Shown here piece by piece: positions 33,483 to 39,708 of a stretch of 39,708 nt of DNA. The notes beneath the pieces are model-generated. The model saw only the letters and a list, made by a program, of their open reading frames with translations, had not been told where the DNA came from and did no database searches. The stretch is from positions 1-39,708 of the forward strand of contig NZ_JXLE01000023.1 of assembly GCF_001886265.1 (NCBI RefSeq). The letters are read 5' to 3'. Made by a program: the position numbers and the translations under genes. The DNA is from Enterococcus thailandicus (GTDB lineage: Bacteria > Bacillota > Bacilli > Lactobacillales > Enterococcaceae). The first letter of the stretch is position 1. The number at the start of each line of letters is the position of its first letter.

Positions 33483-33937
33483 GATAGACTCGCACCTTTC
33501 TTTTCCATCTTTATTATATCTGATTTTTAAAATAAAAATATTGTTTCATCATATGTATTATTTATCATCTTTAAAAAAATATGAATAGGACGAACAAAAG
33601 AGCCTGTCCTTTTCGTAAGCAAGTAAGCACATGCTTGAAAAGGTGGCTCCGAAACAGTAGTTTTTTTACTGGGAATCTTCACAAGAAACTATTATCTTCC
33701 TTATGCATACAATCCATCTTGCTTCTTCACTCCGCAACTATCAATTATTTCTCCGTCAATACTCTGTGGCTCTTCAAAATATATTCTTTAAATAGCGGTA
33801 ATATCTTTTACTTTTCATGATATAAGTTTAGTCATTTTTTCAAAAGCATCTAATCTATCATAAATTTTTTGATTCCTTTGTACTTTTTTATCGGGAGCAC
33901 ACCGTTATTAAAACATTGATTGCTTTGTTACCTTAAG
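33483..33937. other. Intergenic stretch without supported genes
   Basis: About 450 bp between the LysR start and the end of the biotin-linked operon. The open frames are short and lack binding sites or motifs. The FabK-like stop codon lies in a small AAGCTA/TAGCTT hairpin without a T tract, so no good terminator for the long operon was found. Confidence 0.5.
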
Positions 33938-34714
33938 CTATTTTAGCTTTTTAATAATCTCAGAAACAGTAAGAATTTGATTCATCCTATCAATGCCAAT
34001 TCCACATGGTAGATAGTTCTCTTTTACTCTTACTGCCCGAAATTTTTTCCCACTAGATTTTGTAAATATCTCTGATTTGATCTTTTTACTCAGCAATAAC
34101 TTTTTACTATTTTCTAATAATGAAGACTCTTGACTAAGCAGAAAAACAGTCCCCAATTGAACGCCTGCCGCTCCTACTTGCAATTTCTGTTGTATGTCTT
34201 TATTTGTCATGATGCCACCAGCTGCAACAACTGGTATCTTAGTCATCGCTAAGGTATCTAAAAGTAAAGTTTCCAGTTTCGTATTTCCAATATGGCCCCC
34301 TGCTTCATTTCCCTCCACGACAATACAATCTGTCCCACTGTCAATTACTTTTGTTGCTTGGCGTTTGCTACCTACAACCGAAATAACTTTTCTGTTATTT
34401 TCCTGCAATTTTTGAATAAGACCTGGTTTAAATCCAGCGCTAAGACTCACAATAGGGATATTCTCAGAAAGAATTACTTCGATTAATTCATCGCTATTCA
34501 CTTGTTGTAACATTACGTTACAGGAAAAAGGCCGTGTTGTTTTTTCTCTCACCTGTTGGATTTCCTTTTTTAATTGTTCTCCAGTAAGTCCATAAGAAGA
34601 CAAGGTGCCTAAAGCTCCCTGATTTGAAACCGCTGCTACTAATGAAGAATAAGAAACTTGAGCCATTGCCCCTTGAATAATTGGATACTTCAAATCAAAT
34701 AAGTCTTTAATCAT
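33938..34714 (-). CDS. FabK-like FMN enoyl reductase / nitronate monooxygenase family
   Basis: A 258-residue flavoprotein of the FabK/NMO TIM-barrel family. Blocks: YPIIQGAMAQVS, VEGNEAGGHIG with active-site His141, KIPVVAAGGIMTNKDIQ and GAAGVQLGTVFLL (phosphate/FMN binding). These match FabK closely, but FabK is about 315-325 residues, so the C-terminal part is short. In FabK the reaction is NAD(P)H reduction of trans-2-enoyl thioesters. The ATG at 34712-34714 overlaps the SDR stop by 8 bp; the frame beginning at 34747 lies inside the SDR gene and is rejected. Last gene of the bioY operon, and the enzyme that would finish the elongation cycle. A plain nitronate monooxygenase is the alternative. 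Confidence 0.82.
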   Translation of the reverse strand: MIKDLFDLKYPIIQGAMAQVSYSSLVAAVSNQGALGTLSSYGLTGEQLKKEIQQVREKTTRPFSCNVMLQQVNSDELIEVILSENIPIVSLSAGFKPGLIQKLQENNRKVISVVGSKRQATKVIDSGTDCIVVEGNEAGGHIGNTKLETLLLDTLAMTKIPVVAAGGIMTNKDIQQKLQVGAAGVQLGTVFLLSQESSLLENSKKLLLSKKIKSEIFTKSSGKKFRAVRVKENYLPCGIGIDRMNQILTVSEIIKKLK

Positions 34715-35501
34715 TCTCTTTCTCCATAGAAAACGATACTTTCGCATTTGGTTTATAAACTTCGATTTTCAATCCATTAAGGGAAAAAATCTTTCCTGTA
34801 CCCAGCTTACTATAATTAGAAAGCGCATAAATACTTTGGGCAACTTCTTTAGGAGAACCTATTTTCCAATCGTCTGGGAACAATTCTCCCGTGTTCTTAC
34901 AGTTTTGAGTCATTTTTTCGATAATTGGGCTTGTCATATCTGTCAAAGCTGCCGGAGAAATAGCATTTACTTCGATTTCATATTTTTTTCCTTCTATAGC
35001 TAGGCTTTTACTTAAGCCAATTAACCCTGCTTTACTCCCTGCATAATTGGCTTGACCAAAAGCTCCTTCCAAACCAGATAAAGAGGTCATAAAAAAGATT
35101 GTTTTCCGTCCTGTTTGCTTTTTCATTTGTCGAAAGACCTCTTGAGTCATTCCAAAAGCACTCGTAAAGTTCACGGAAATGACCTCTGTCCAGTCTTTTC
35201 CTGTCATCTTTCCAAAAGATTTGTCTTGGCAAATACCGGCATTAAAAATATATGTATCGATTCGGCCAAATTTTTCAATCACTTCTCGAACAAACTTCCG
35301 ACTTAAGTCTTCATTACGAATATCTAATGTTTTTACGTGCAACTTGTCTTCGGGAAAATCTGCATAGGTTTCTCTTAATAATTCGGTATTGATTTTTTCA
35401 CTTGAGAAAGTAGCTACAGAATAGCCATTTAGCAAATAGGTCTCTACTAATCCACGGCCGATTCCTTTTGTACCTCCAGTTATTAACGCGACTTTATTCA
35501 T
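34707..35501 (-). CDS. SDR-family ketoreductase (FabG/acetoacetyl-CoA reductase-like)
   Basis: A 264-residue short-chain dehydrogenase. The cofactor motif TGGTKGIG is at residues 8-15, NAG is at 87-89, and the catalytic residues are Ser140 (FFMTSLSG) and Tyr153/Lys157 (NYAGSKAG). The C-terminus has SPAALTDMT and ends with an unusual 15-residue tail. Start is ATG 35499-35501, preceded by AGGAGAAGG and overlapping the dehydratase stop by 8 bp; a GTG four codons earlier lies too close to that site. Within this operon it would reduce the 3-ketoacyl-CoA made by the thiolase. Closer to FabG/PhaB-type than to sugar dehydrogenases by context. Confidence 0.85.
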   Translation of the reverse strand: MNKVALITGGTKGIGRGLVETYLLNGYSVATFSSEKINTELLRETYADFPEDKLHVKTLDIRNEDLSRKFVREVIEKFGRIDTYIFNAGICQDKSFGKMTGKDWTEVISVNFTSAFGMTQEVFRQMKKQTGRKTIFFMTSLSGLEGAFGQANYAGSKAGLIGLSKSLAIEGKKYEIEVNAISPAALTDMTSPIIEKMTQNCKNTGELFPDDWKIGSPKEVAQSIYALSNYSKLGTGKIFSLNGLKIEVYKPNAKVSFSMEKEND

Positions 35502-35820
35502 GTTCAAAAACACCTTCTCCTATTTTTTTATTGAAAGACCACACCTCGAACTGTTGGTTATCACTTAAATATACGCTTATTTCTTCGCCAACCATGACCT
35601 TTTCTAAAAAATAATAAGTATATTTTCCAGTGACATTTAGGTTCAATTTTCTTTCAATCAAGCCTTCAATTCGAGCCATTAATTGAATTCCAAACACCAC
35701 ACCTGTATTATGAACAGGATTCTTATCCTTAGAAAATTCTTGATATTTTTGTAAGTCTGTCAGAGAAAAACTAAAGGTTCCCAGCAGTCCGAACATAGAT
35801 CTTGGTTTGGCATTCTCCAT
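35494..35820 (-). CDS. Hot-dog protein with MaoC/hydratase-2 active site (split dehydratase, catalytic subunit)
   Basis: A 108-residue protein containing YQEFSKDKNPVHNTG (residues 26-40). The R-hydratase/MaoC signature is Y-x-x-S-G-D-x-N-P-hydrophobic-H; here Asp32, Asn34 and His37 are kept, but Gly is replaced by Lys31. It would hydrate enoyl-CoA or dehydrate 3-hydroxyacyl-CoA. An AAGGAGGGG site lies 7 bases before ATG 35818-35820, so its gene truly overlaps the preceding one by 50 bp. The protein is about half of a double-hot-dog dehydratase and presumably pairs with the product of the upstream gene, like mycobacterial HadAB. Confidence 0.75.
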   Translation of the reverse strand: MENAKPRSMFGLLGTFSFSLTDLQKYQEFSKDKNPVHNTGVVFGIQLMARIEGLIERKLNLNVTGKYTYYFLEKVMVGEEISVYLSDNQQFEVWSFNKKIGEGVFEHE

Positions 35821-36118
35821 AGAAAATCCCCTCCTTTTTAATCGTTAATAAGTAAGTCCAAAAAGCAATGCTCGTTTTTTGCTGAACTTCTACTTTTTCA
35901 AGTGTAACTTCATAAGTTTGGTCTAATATGATTTTCTTTTTGATAACGACAGTTTGTTCTACTAATAAGTGCTCGTATTTTTCTAATTCTGAAACAGAAA
36001 AATAGCGCCACAATGTCAATAGGAAAGACTTGGGCCATTCTTTTCCTTCGTAATGAACTATGGCTTTATATTCAGCTATTTCATCTTTCCCAATTAAAAT
36101 ATTTTTACTGACTTTCAT
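35771..36118 (-). CDS. Small hot-dog protein, likely partner subunit of the split dehydratase
   Basis: A 115-residue protein with the strand-helix-strand layout expected for a hot-dog fold (KDEIAEYKAIVHYEGKEWPKS start, VVIKKKIILDQTYEVTLEKV and AFWTYLLTIKKEGIFYGE strands). It has no hydratase motif, like the non-catalytic halves of two-subunit MaoC-type dehydratases (HadA/HadC, N-terminal half of double hot-dogs). The ATGA overlap with the thiolase (36115-36118) and the 50-bp overlap with the catalytic subunit argue for tight co-expression. Family assignment rests mostly on size, layout and the neighbour. Confidence 0.6.
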   Translation of the reverse strand: MKVSKNILIGKDEIAEYKAIVHYEGKEWPKSFLLTLWRYFSVSELEKYEHLLVEQTVVIKKKIILDQTYEVTLEKVEVQQKTSIAFWTYLLTIKKEGIFYGECQTKIYVRTAGNL

Positions 36119-37260
36119 TGTGAACTTACCTTCCTAAGCATTAAAGTCGTTCCCTGTCCACCACCCACACACATCGTCACAAGTCCCTTTTTTAGATGGT
36201 CTTTTTGTTGTAATTCACTCATTAAACGCCTGACCAAGATAGTCCCTGTAGCACCAAAAGGATGACCATAGGCTAAGGCACCTCCAGATACATTTACGCG
36301 ATTCTCTGGCCATTTTTCTAATTGAAAACATGCTAAAACTTGTGCTGCGAAAGCTTCATTTAATTCAATCCGATCCATATCTAACAAGGTCATTTCATTT
36401 TTCTTGAGCAGTTTTTCAGTAGCATAAATTGGCCCTAAACCAAATTTTTCAGGCAAAACACCAATTGATGCCCCATCAATAATTTCGAATAGAGGATTCA
36501 ATTGATGTTCTAGACAATAACGTTCACTAGCGAGAAGTAAAAAAGCTGCCCCATCACTTAGGGGAGAGCTGTTCCCGGCAGTCAACGCCCCTCCTTGACA
36601 AAAGGCCGAGGGTAAAGCACTTAATTTAGCAATCGTTGTTTTAGGTCTAGGACACTCATCTTCATGAAATTGATTGAAAGAAATAATTTCTTTTGAGAAT
36701 ACCTTGGCTGATTTAGCCTTTTGATAGTTCATTTGACTTTCATAAGCATATTGATCTTGCTTCAAACGATCAATCTGTAGACCTTCAGCTAATTTTTCGC
36801 AAGCAATTCCCATTGCAGGATCTCCGTATTCTGGAATACTTAAAGGAGCGCGTTCTAAAATGAATGGATTGCGACCATAGAGACGTGTGGGTCGCTCAAT
36901 CATCCATGGAGCACGACTAGTACTTTCCACACCACCACAGGCAATACACTCAGCCATTCCGCTTTTAATTTTTGCAGTGGCGACTAAGATACTCTCCAAT
37001 CCTGAAGCACATTGGCGATCTATAGTAAATGCGGGGACAGTGATATCTAAACCCGATACCAGAGAAATTCGACGACTTACATTTCCTCCACCGCCAATGA
37101 CATTGCCAGTAATTACCTCATCCACCCTAGTTAATTCATTTCGATTCAGTAATTTTTTTAATAATGTCCCCCCTAACAGTTCGGGTAATACTTCAGAAAA
37201 CATACCACCATATTTTCCAATAGGTGTTCTTGCACCATCGATTATATAGATTCGTTCCAT
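36115..37260 (-). CDS. Thiolase (acetyl-CoA acyltransferase), YhfS-like
   Basis: A 381-residue thiolase. The acyl-accepting Cys84 is in DRQCASGLES; the second half has NEAFAAQVLACF, GGALAYGHPFGATGT with the catalytic His, and CVGGGQGTTLML with the second Cys. It makes or cleaves 3-ketoacyl-CoA. The start is ATG 37258-37260, with AGGAG inside the end of the ligase gene; the frame running back to 37386 is an artefact. B. subtilis has a BirA-controlled trio yhfU (BioY), yhfT (ligase) and yhfS (thiolase) with the same order, so the first three genes here are the same module. In this operon it is the only carbon-carbon bond-forming enzyme. Confidence 0.9.
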   Translation of the reverse strand: MERIYIIDGARTPIGKYGGMFSEVLPELLGGTLLKKLLNRNELTRVDEVITGNVIGGGGNVSRRISLVSGLDITVPAFTIDRQCASGLESILVATAKIKSGMAECIACGGVESTSRAPWMIERPTRLYGRNPFILERAPLSIPEYGDPAMGIACEKLAEGLQIDRLKQDQYAYESQMNYQKAKSAKVFSKEIISFNQFHEDECPRPKTTIAKLSALPSAFCQGGALTAGNSSPLSDGAAFLLLASERYCLEHQLNPLFEIIDGASIGVLPEKFGLGPIYATEKLLKKNEMTLLDMDRIELNEAFAAQVLACFQLEKWPENRVNVSGGALAYGHPFGATGTILVRRLMSELQQKDHLKKGLVTMCVGGGQGTTLMLRKVSSQ

Positions 37261-37261
37261 T

Positions 37262-38572
37262 TTATTTCTCCTGTATAGATCTTTTTTTCTTTCCACTTTC
37301 GTTATATTGAATTTCTTGGACTGAAAGTAAGGTATCAATTTTACCTTCTCGATAACTGTTTGCTTTGATAAATTCATTAATTGCACTCAATGCAAGAGGT
37401 TCATCTTTCCAAACAACCTCCGCCAAAACACGTTCGCCCAATTCTGGGTCAGACACACCATATATCAAAGCATCCTTAATTTGGGGTAGCTGTAAGACTA
37501 TTTTTTCCAGATAAGCAGGAAATATTTTTTCTCCTTTTCGATTAATACGTTTATCTTTACGTCCAAAGTAAAAAAGAACCTTTTCATATTTCCCCAAATC
37601 TCCAGTTTTAATCGTTTCCTCTGCTAAGATGATCTGTCCATTATTTAAATAGCCTTGAAAATTCATGGGACTTTTCACAGCAATTTCTCCAATCGAATCG
37701 TCAGCGTCTAGAATCGTCACTTGCACTTTAGGAAAGAAATTGCCTAGGCAATTTCTTTCTGGAAGCTGCTGATCATTGTAACTAATAAAACTTGTTTCTG
37801 ATGTTCCATAAAAATCAAATAATCTTGCTTCAGGACATTTAGAGGCAAACGTTTTTCTTTGATTTTCTGTGACTGATTCCCCACCCAAAATCACATCAAA
37901 TGTGCCAAACATTGGCTTCTCCATTTTTTCAATCCAATAGTTAAAAACCGTCGGTACTGAGAAAATTTGACTATCATTGAGAACAGCCGGATTTGATGCA
38001 AGACTACTTATTTTTCTTATTCCTAATAAATAAGTTTGTCCTGAACATAATGTTTGTAACAATGTATAAAGACCTAATGAATAATGAAGTGGCGTCAAAC
38101 AGGTCACATAGTTTTTTTTTGCAAAAACGGGGACTGAATGAAAAATGTTGAAACTGTTAAGCCAGCTTTTTTGATTACGAATAAACCCTTTTCTCTCTCC
38201 CGTTGTTCCAGAAGTAAATCCGATAAAAAGTGTGTCTTCTGGAAATAAGATGGGCTTATTATTTGTTTGAAAATGACAAATTTCTTTCGTCCATAAAATA
38301 GAAGAGGAAAATTCACCTATAAGTTTGTTTACCTGTTCTTCTGGTCTTTGATTTGAAATAGGAACAAAAATTTTTTTTGCCAAGATACAAGCAATTAATT
38401 TATAAACGGTTTCCGGACACTCATCCATAGGAATAAAAACAATCCGTTCTTCTTCTTTTTGAATTTTTTTCTGATAAGAACGACTCATTTGTTGTAGTTT
38501 CCCATAATTAATGAATTGCTCATGATAAATGATAGCTGTTTTTTCTTTGGATATATTGGAAAAAGGAATCAT
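37262..38572 (-). CDS. AMP-forming acyl-CoA ligase-like enzyme, YhfT-like
   Basis: A 436-residue member of the ANL (adenylate-forming) superfamily. Motif A3 is FIGFTSGTTGERKG (117-130), A5 is DFYGTSETSFIS near residue 240, A7/A8 is IKTGDLGKYE followed by DKRINRKGEKIFPAYLE, and the A10 lysine is in SGKKKRS at the C-terminus. It is shorter than most acyl-CoA synthetases (500-560) but has all catalytic parts. It would activate an acid to its CoA thioester, the starter for the thiolase. Overlaps bioY by 4 bp (ATGA) and lies 1 bp before the thiolase start. The acid is unknown; a dicarboxylate is one option if the pathway serves biotin. Confidence 0.85.
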   Translation of the reverse strand: MIPFSNISKEKTAIIYHEQFINYGKLQQMSRSYQKKIQKEEERIVFIPMDECPETVYKLIACILAKKIFVPISNQRPEEQVNKLIGEFSSSILWTKEICHFQTNNKPILFPEDTLFIGFTSGTTGERKGFIRNQKSWLNSFNIFHSVPVFAKKNYVTCLTPLHYSLGLYTLLQTLCSGQTYLLGIRKISSLASNPAVLNDSQIFSVPTVFNYWIEKMEKPMFGTFDVILGGESVTENQRKTFASKCPEARLFDFYGTSETSFISYNDQQLPERNCLGNFFPKVQVTILDADDSIGEIAVKSPMNFQGYLNNGQIILAEETIKTGDLGKYEKVLFYFGRKDKRINRKGEKIFPAYLEKIVLQLPQIKDALIYGVSDPELGERVLAEVVWKDEPLALSAINEFIKANSYREGKIDTLLSVQEIQYNESGKKKRSIQEK

Positions 38573-39150
38573 TTAGCTTCTCCAGAAACAGTATATTTTT
38601 TTAGTCGTTGGTAAATAATAGCCGCGATTATCGATTTTCCAATGTCGATTGGAACAAAAAAAGCTGCCATTTTTAACCCTATCCACAAAGACTGATGACT
38701 AAAATAAGCTAAAGTGAAGCTCCCCAAAATATTGATGAACAAGGCACCACCTACGATAAAAGCTAATAATATTTTCCAGTAAGTGTCACTACCAATTTTT
38801 TCCAACATGGGACAAATTATAAAACCGCAAAGTAAAAATCCAATCAAAAAACCGCCACTAGGACTAAATAAAACTGCTAAGCCACCACGACCGCCAGAAA
38901 GGATTGGCACACCCATAAATACTAAGGCTAAAAACATGCCAATCGTGATTGTTCCATATTTCTTGCCTAAAAATCCAGCAGTCAACATAATAATCATATT
39001 CTGTAAAACAACTGGAACTCCAATAGCTGGGACAGGAATAGCAATCATCCCAGAAACGATGATTAAGGCTAAAAATAAAGCCATTTTTGTCAATATTTTT
39101 ACATCAAATTCCCTTGTAGATTTCATCTTTTTATCCATATCACACTTCAC
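38569..39150 (-). CDS. bioY: BioY biotin transporter, substrate-binding (S) subunit
   Basis: A 193-residue membrane protein with six predicted helices. BioY hallmarks: PVPAIGVPVVLQNMIIML, GGRGGLAVLFSPSGGFLIGF and FVPIDIGKSIIAAII. BioY binds biotin and works alone or with a shared ECF energy module (EcfAA'T, not in this window). Start uncertain: GTG at 39148-39150 has GAGG only 3 bases away; ATG at 39138 (MDKKMKSTR) has a poorer local site. First gene of the seven-gene operon, behind a BirA-type operator and a good promoter. Confidence 0.93.
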   Translation of the reverse strand: MKCDMDKKMKSTREFDVKILTKMALFLALIIVSGMIAIPVPAIGVPVVLQNMIIMLTAGFLGKKYGTITIGMFLALVFMGVPILSGGRGGLAVLFSPSGGFLIGFLLCGFIICPMLEKIGSDTYWKILLAFIVGGALFINILGSFTLAYFSHQSLWIGLKMAAFFVPIDIGKSIIAAIIYQRLKKYTVSGEAK

Positions 39151-39236
39151 ATTCCTCTATATTAAGTTTATTGACCTAATCCAATTCTTCTTCCGGATGC
39201 ACTATTTTAAATTTCTTTTATTGTTCGTTACATCTG

Positions 39237-39264
39237 GTTAACCAAATAAAGATTAAAAGTTAAC
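39237..39264 (-). promoter_or_regulatory. BirA (biotin repressor) operator
   Basis: Two GTTAAC half-sites (39237-39242 and 39259-39264) are separated by 16 bases with AT-rich filling. The B. subtilis bioW operator has the same two GTTAAC half-sites with a 15-base spacer. The site starts 3 bp downstream of the -10 box, so bound BirA-biotinyl-AMP would block initiation when biotin is plentiful. Confidence 0.85.
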
Positions 39265-39267
39265 GAA

Positions 39268-39296
39268 ATAGTAGCATAGATTTTCTGTGCTGACAA
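39268..39296 (-). promoter_or_regulatory. Sigma-A promoter of the bioY operon
   Basis: On the minus strand: -35 TTGTCA (39291-39296), a 17-bp spacer and -10 TACTAT (39268-39273). Initiation would fall inside the first BirA half-site, leaving a leader of about 110 bases before bioY. Confidence 0.8.
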
Positions 39297-39708
39297 TCGG
39301 ATTTTGAATTTAAACCTTTTTAAAGAAAATGACTTATCCTTTCCATTAGTAATCCCCTCATTGATCGAGACCGCCTAAAGGATTTGGTAGAGCAATCTAT
39401 CTGGACATGCTGTAATTGAGTGAGAATAAATAAAAACTTAACTTTGCTTGCTGAGTAATTGATTTAACGCCCCTTAGCGCTATATCGAATTGATCAGACA
39501 AGCGTATTCTGATTGGGCACAACGTTAGAGAAATCTGACAGAAGTTCTAGAAAAAGCTAGTGAAAACAAGTGCCCCTTTCCGTCACACAATAAAATTTTC
39601 TCACGCAAAATTATAGAAAAATGTCATAAGTAAATCACTATTCTTAAATCATGAAAAAAAAGTTACTAACAAACTTGGGAAGTGCAACTACTTTTTGATA
39701 CAAAATAA
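39297..39708. other. Non-coding stretch with inverted repeats
   Basis: No gene recognised. It has several short inverted repeats: ATCAGA/TCTGAT around 39493-39513 and GGGCAC/GTGCCC (39515-39520 / 39570-39575), suggesting a folded RNA or the remnant of a small repeat element. The bases 39576-39708 are AT-rich with no feature seen. Confidence 0.35.

Noticed and set aside
33581-33820. 79-residue plus-strand frame between LysR and the FabK-like gene
   Set aside because: No binding site or family features; composition looks non-coding.
37261-37386. N-terminal extension of the thiolase
   Set aside because: It lies inside the ligase gene; MERIYIIDGARTP is the normal thiolase start and has AGGAG upstream.
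38783-39241. 152-residue plus-strand frame antisense to bioY
   Set aside because: It is a shadow of the BioY gene on the opposite strand, with a hydrophobic antisense composition and no binding site.
1-39708. CRISPR arrays, tRNA, rRNA, transposases
   Set aside because: No regularly spaced repeats, cloverleaf, rRNA segments or transposase motifs were seen on reading the window.

Overview
The window is a low-GC, AT-rich Firmicute chromosome segment that looks enterococcal or from a close relative. The basis is the mix of genes (sucrose and mannosylglycerate-type PTS operons, extra SEDS wall enzymes, a PAP2-LCP fusion), AGGAGG-type ribosome binding sites, and small GGGGCTGGGGCAAAA-type repeats carrying terminators. 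The species cannot be fixed from the sequence alone. No tRNA, rRNA, CRISPR array, transposase or integrase was seen.

Layout. Positions 1-5.7 kb, mostly minus strand: a MupG-like protein that stops early at the window edge, a YxeA-like lipoprotein, a decayed PTS EIIA fragment, a DUF697 protein, and an ECF-type sigma factor with its membrane anti-sigma factor. 5.6-9.6 kb: a sucrose operon (LacI-type repressor, sucrose EIIBC, sucrose-6-phosphate hydrolase) with two identical operators. 9.8-19.9 kb: a five-gene glycosylglycerate operon (GH13_18 phosphorylase, glycerate kinase, MngA-like PTS, MngB-like GH38 enzyme, long mannose-6-phosphate isomerase) read away from a divergent RpiR regulator. It converts an imported mannosylglycerate to fructose-6-P and phosphoglycerate. 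20-24.2 kb: FtsW-like, RodA-like and PAP2-LCP fusion genes form a cell-envelope operon behind an M-box (ykoK) magnesium riboswitch and an intrinsic terminator. 24.6-28.9 kb: an ABC transporter (FtsX-type permease and ATPase) divergent from a TetR regulator, with candidate operators between them. 29-30.7 kb: a decayed Xre regulator and a DUF4352 membrane protein. 30.8-33.5 kb: LysR regulator and a cupin / carboxymuconolactone decarboxylase / aldo-keto reductase operon.

33.9-39.3 kb is the most unusual region. Seven tightly coupled minus-strand genes encode BioY, an acyl-CoA ligase-like enzyme, a thiolase, two small hot-dog proteins (a split MaoC-type dehydratase), an SDR ketoreductase and a FabK-like flavin enoyl reductase. 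A good sigma-A promoter and a BirA-type biotin operator precede bioY. Together they supply every step of a CoA-linked, malonyl-CoA-independent chain-elongation cycle under apparent biotin control. The product is unknown. Two models are a pimeloyl thioester for biotin synthesis, or acyl chains made without biotin-dependent acetyl-CoA carboxylase when biotin is scarce.

The second standout is the M-box, which predicts that an extra set of peptidoglycan polymerases and a wall-polymer ligase is switched on when magnesium is low.
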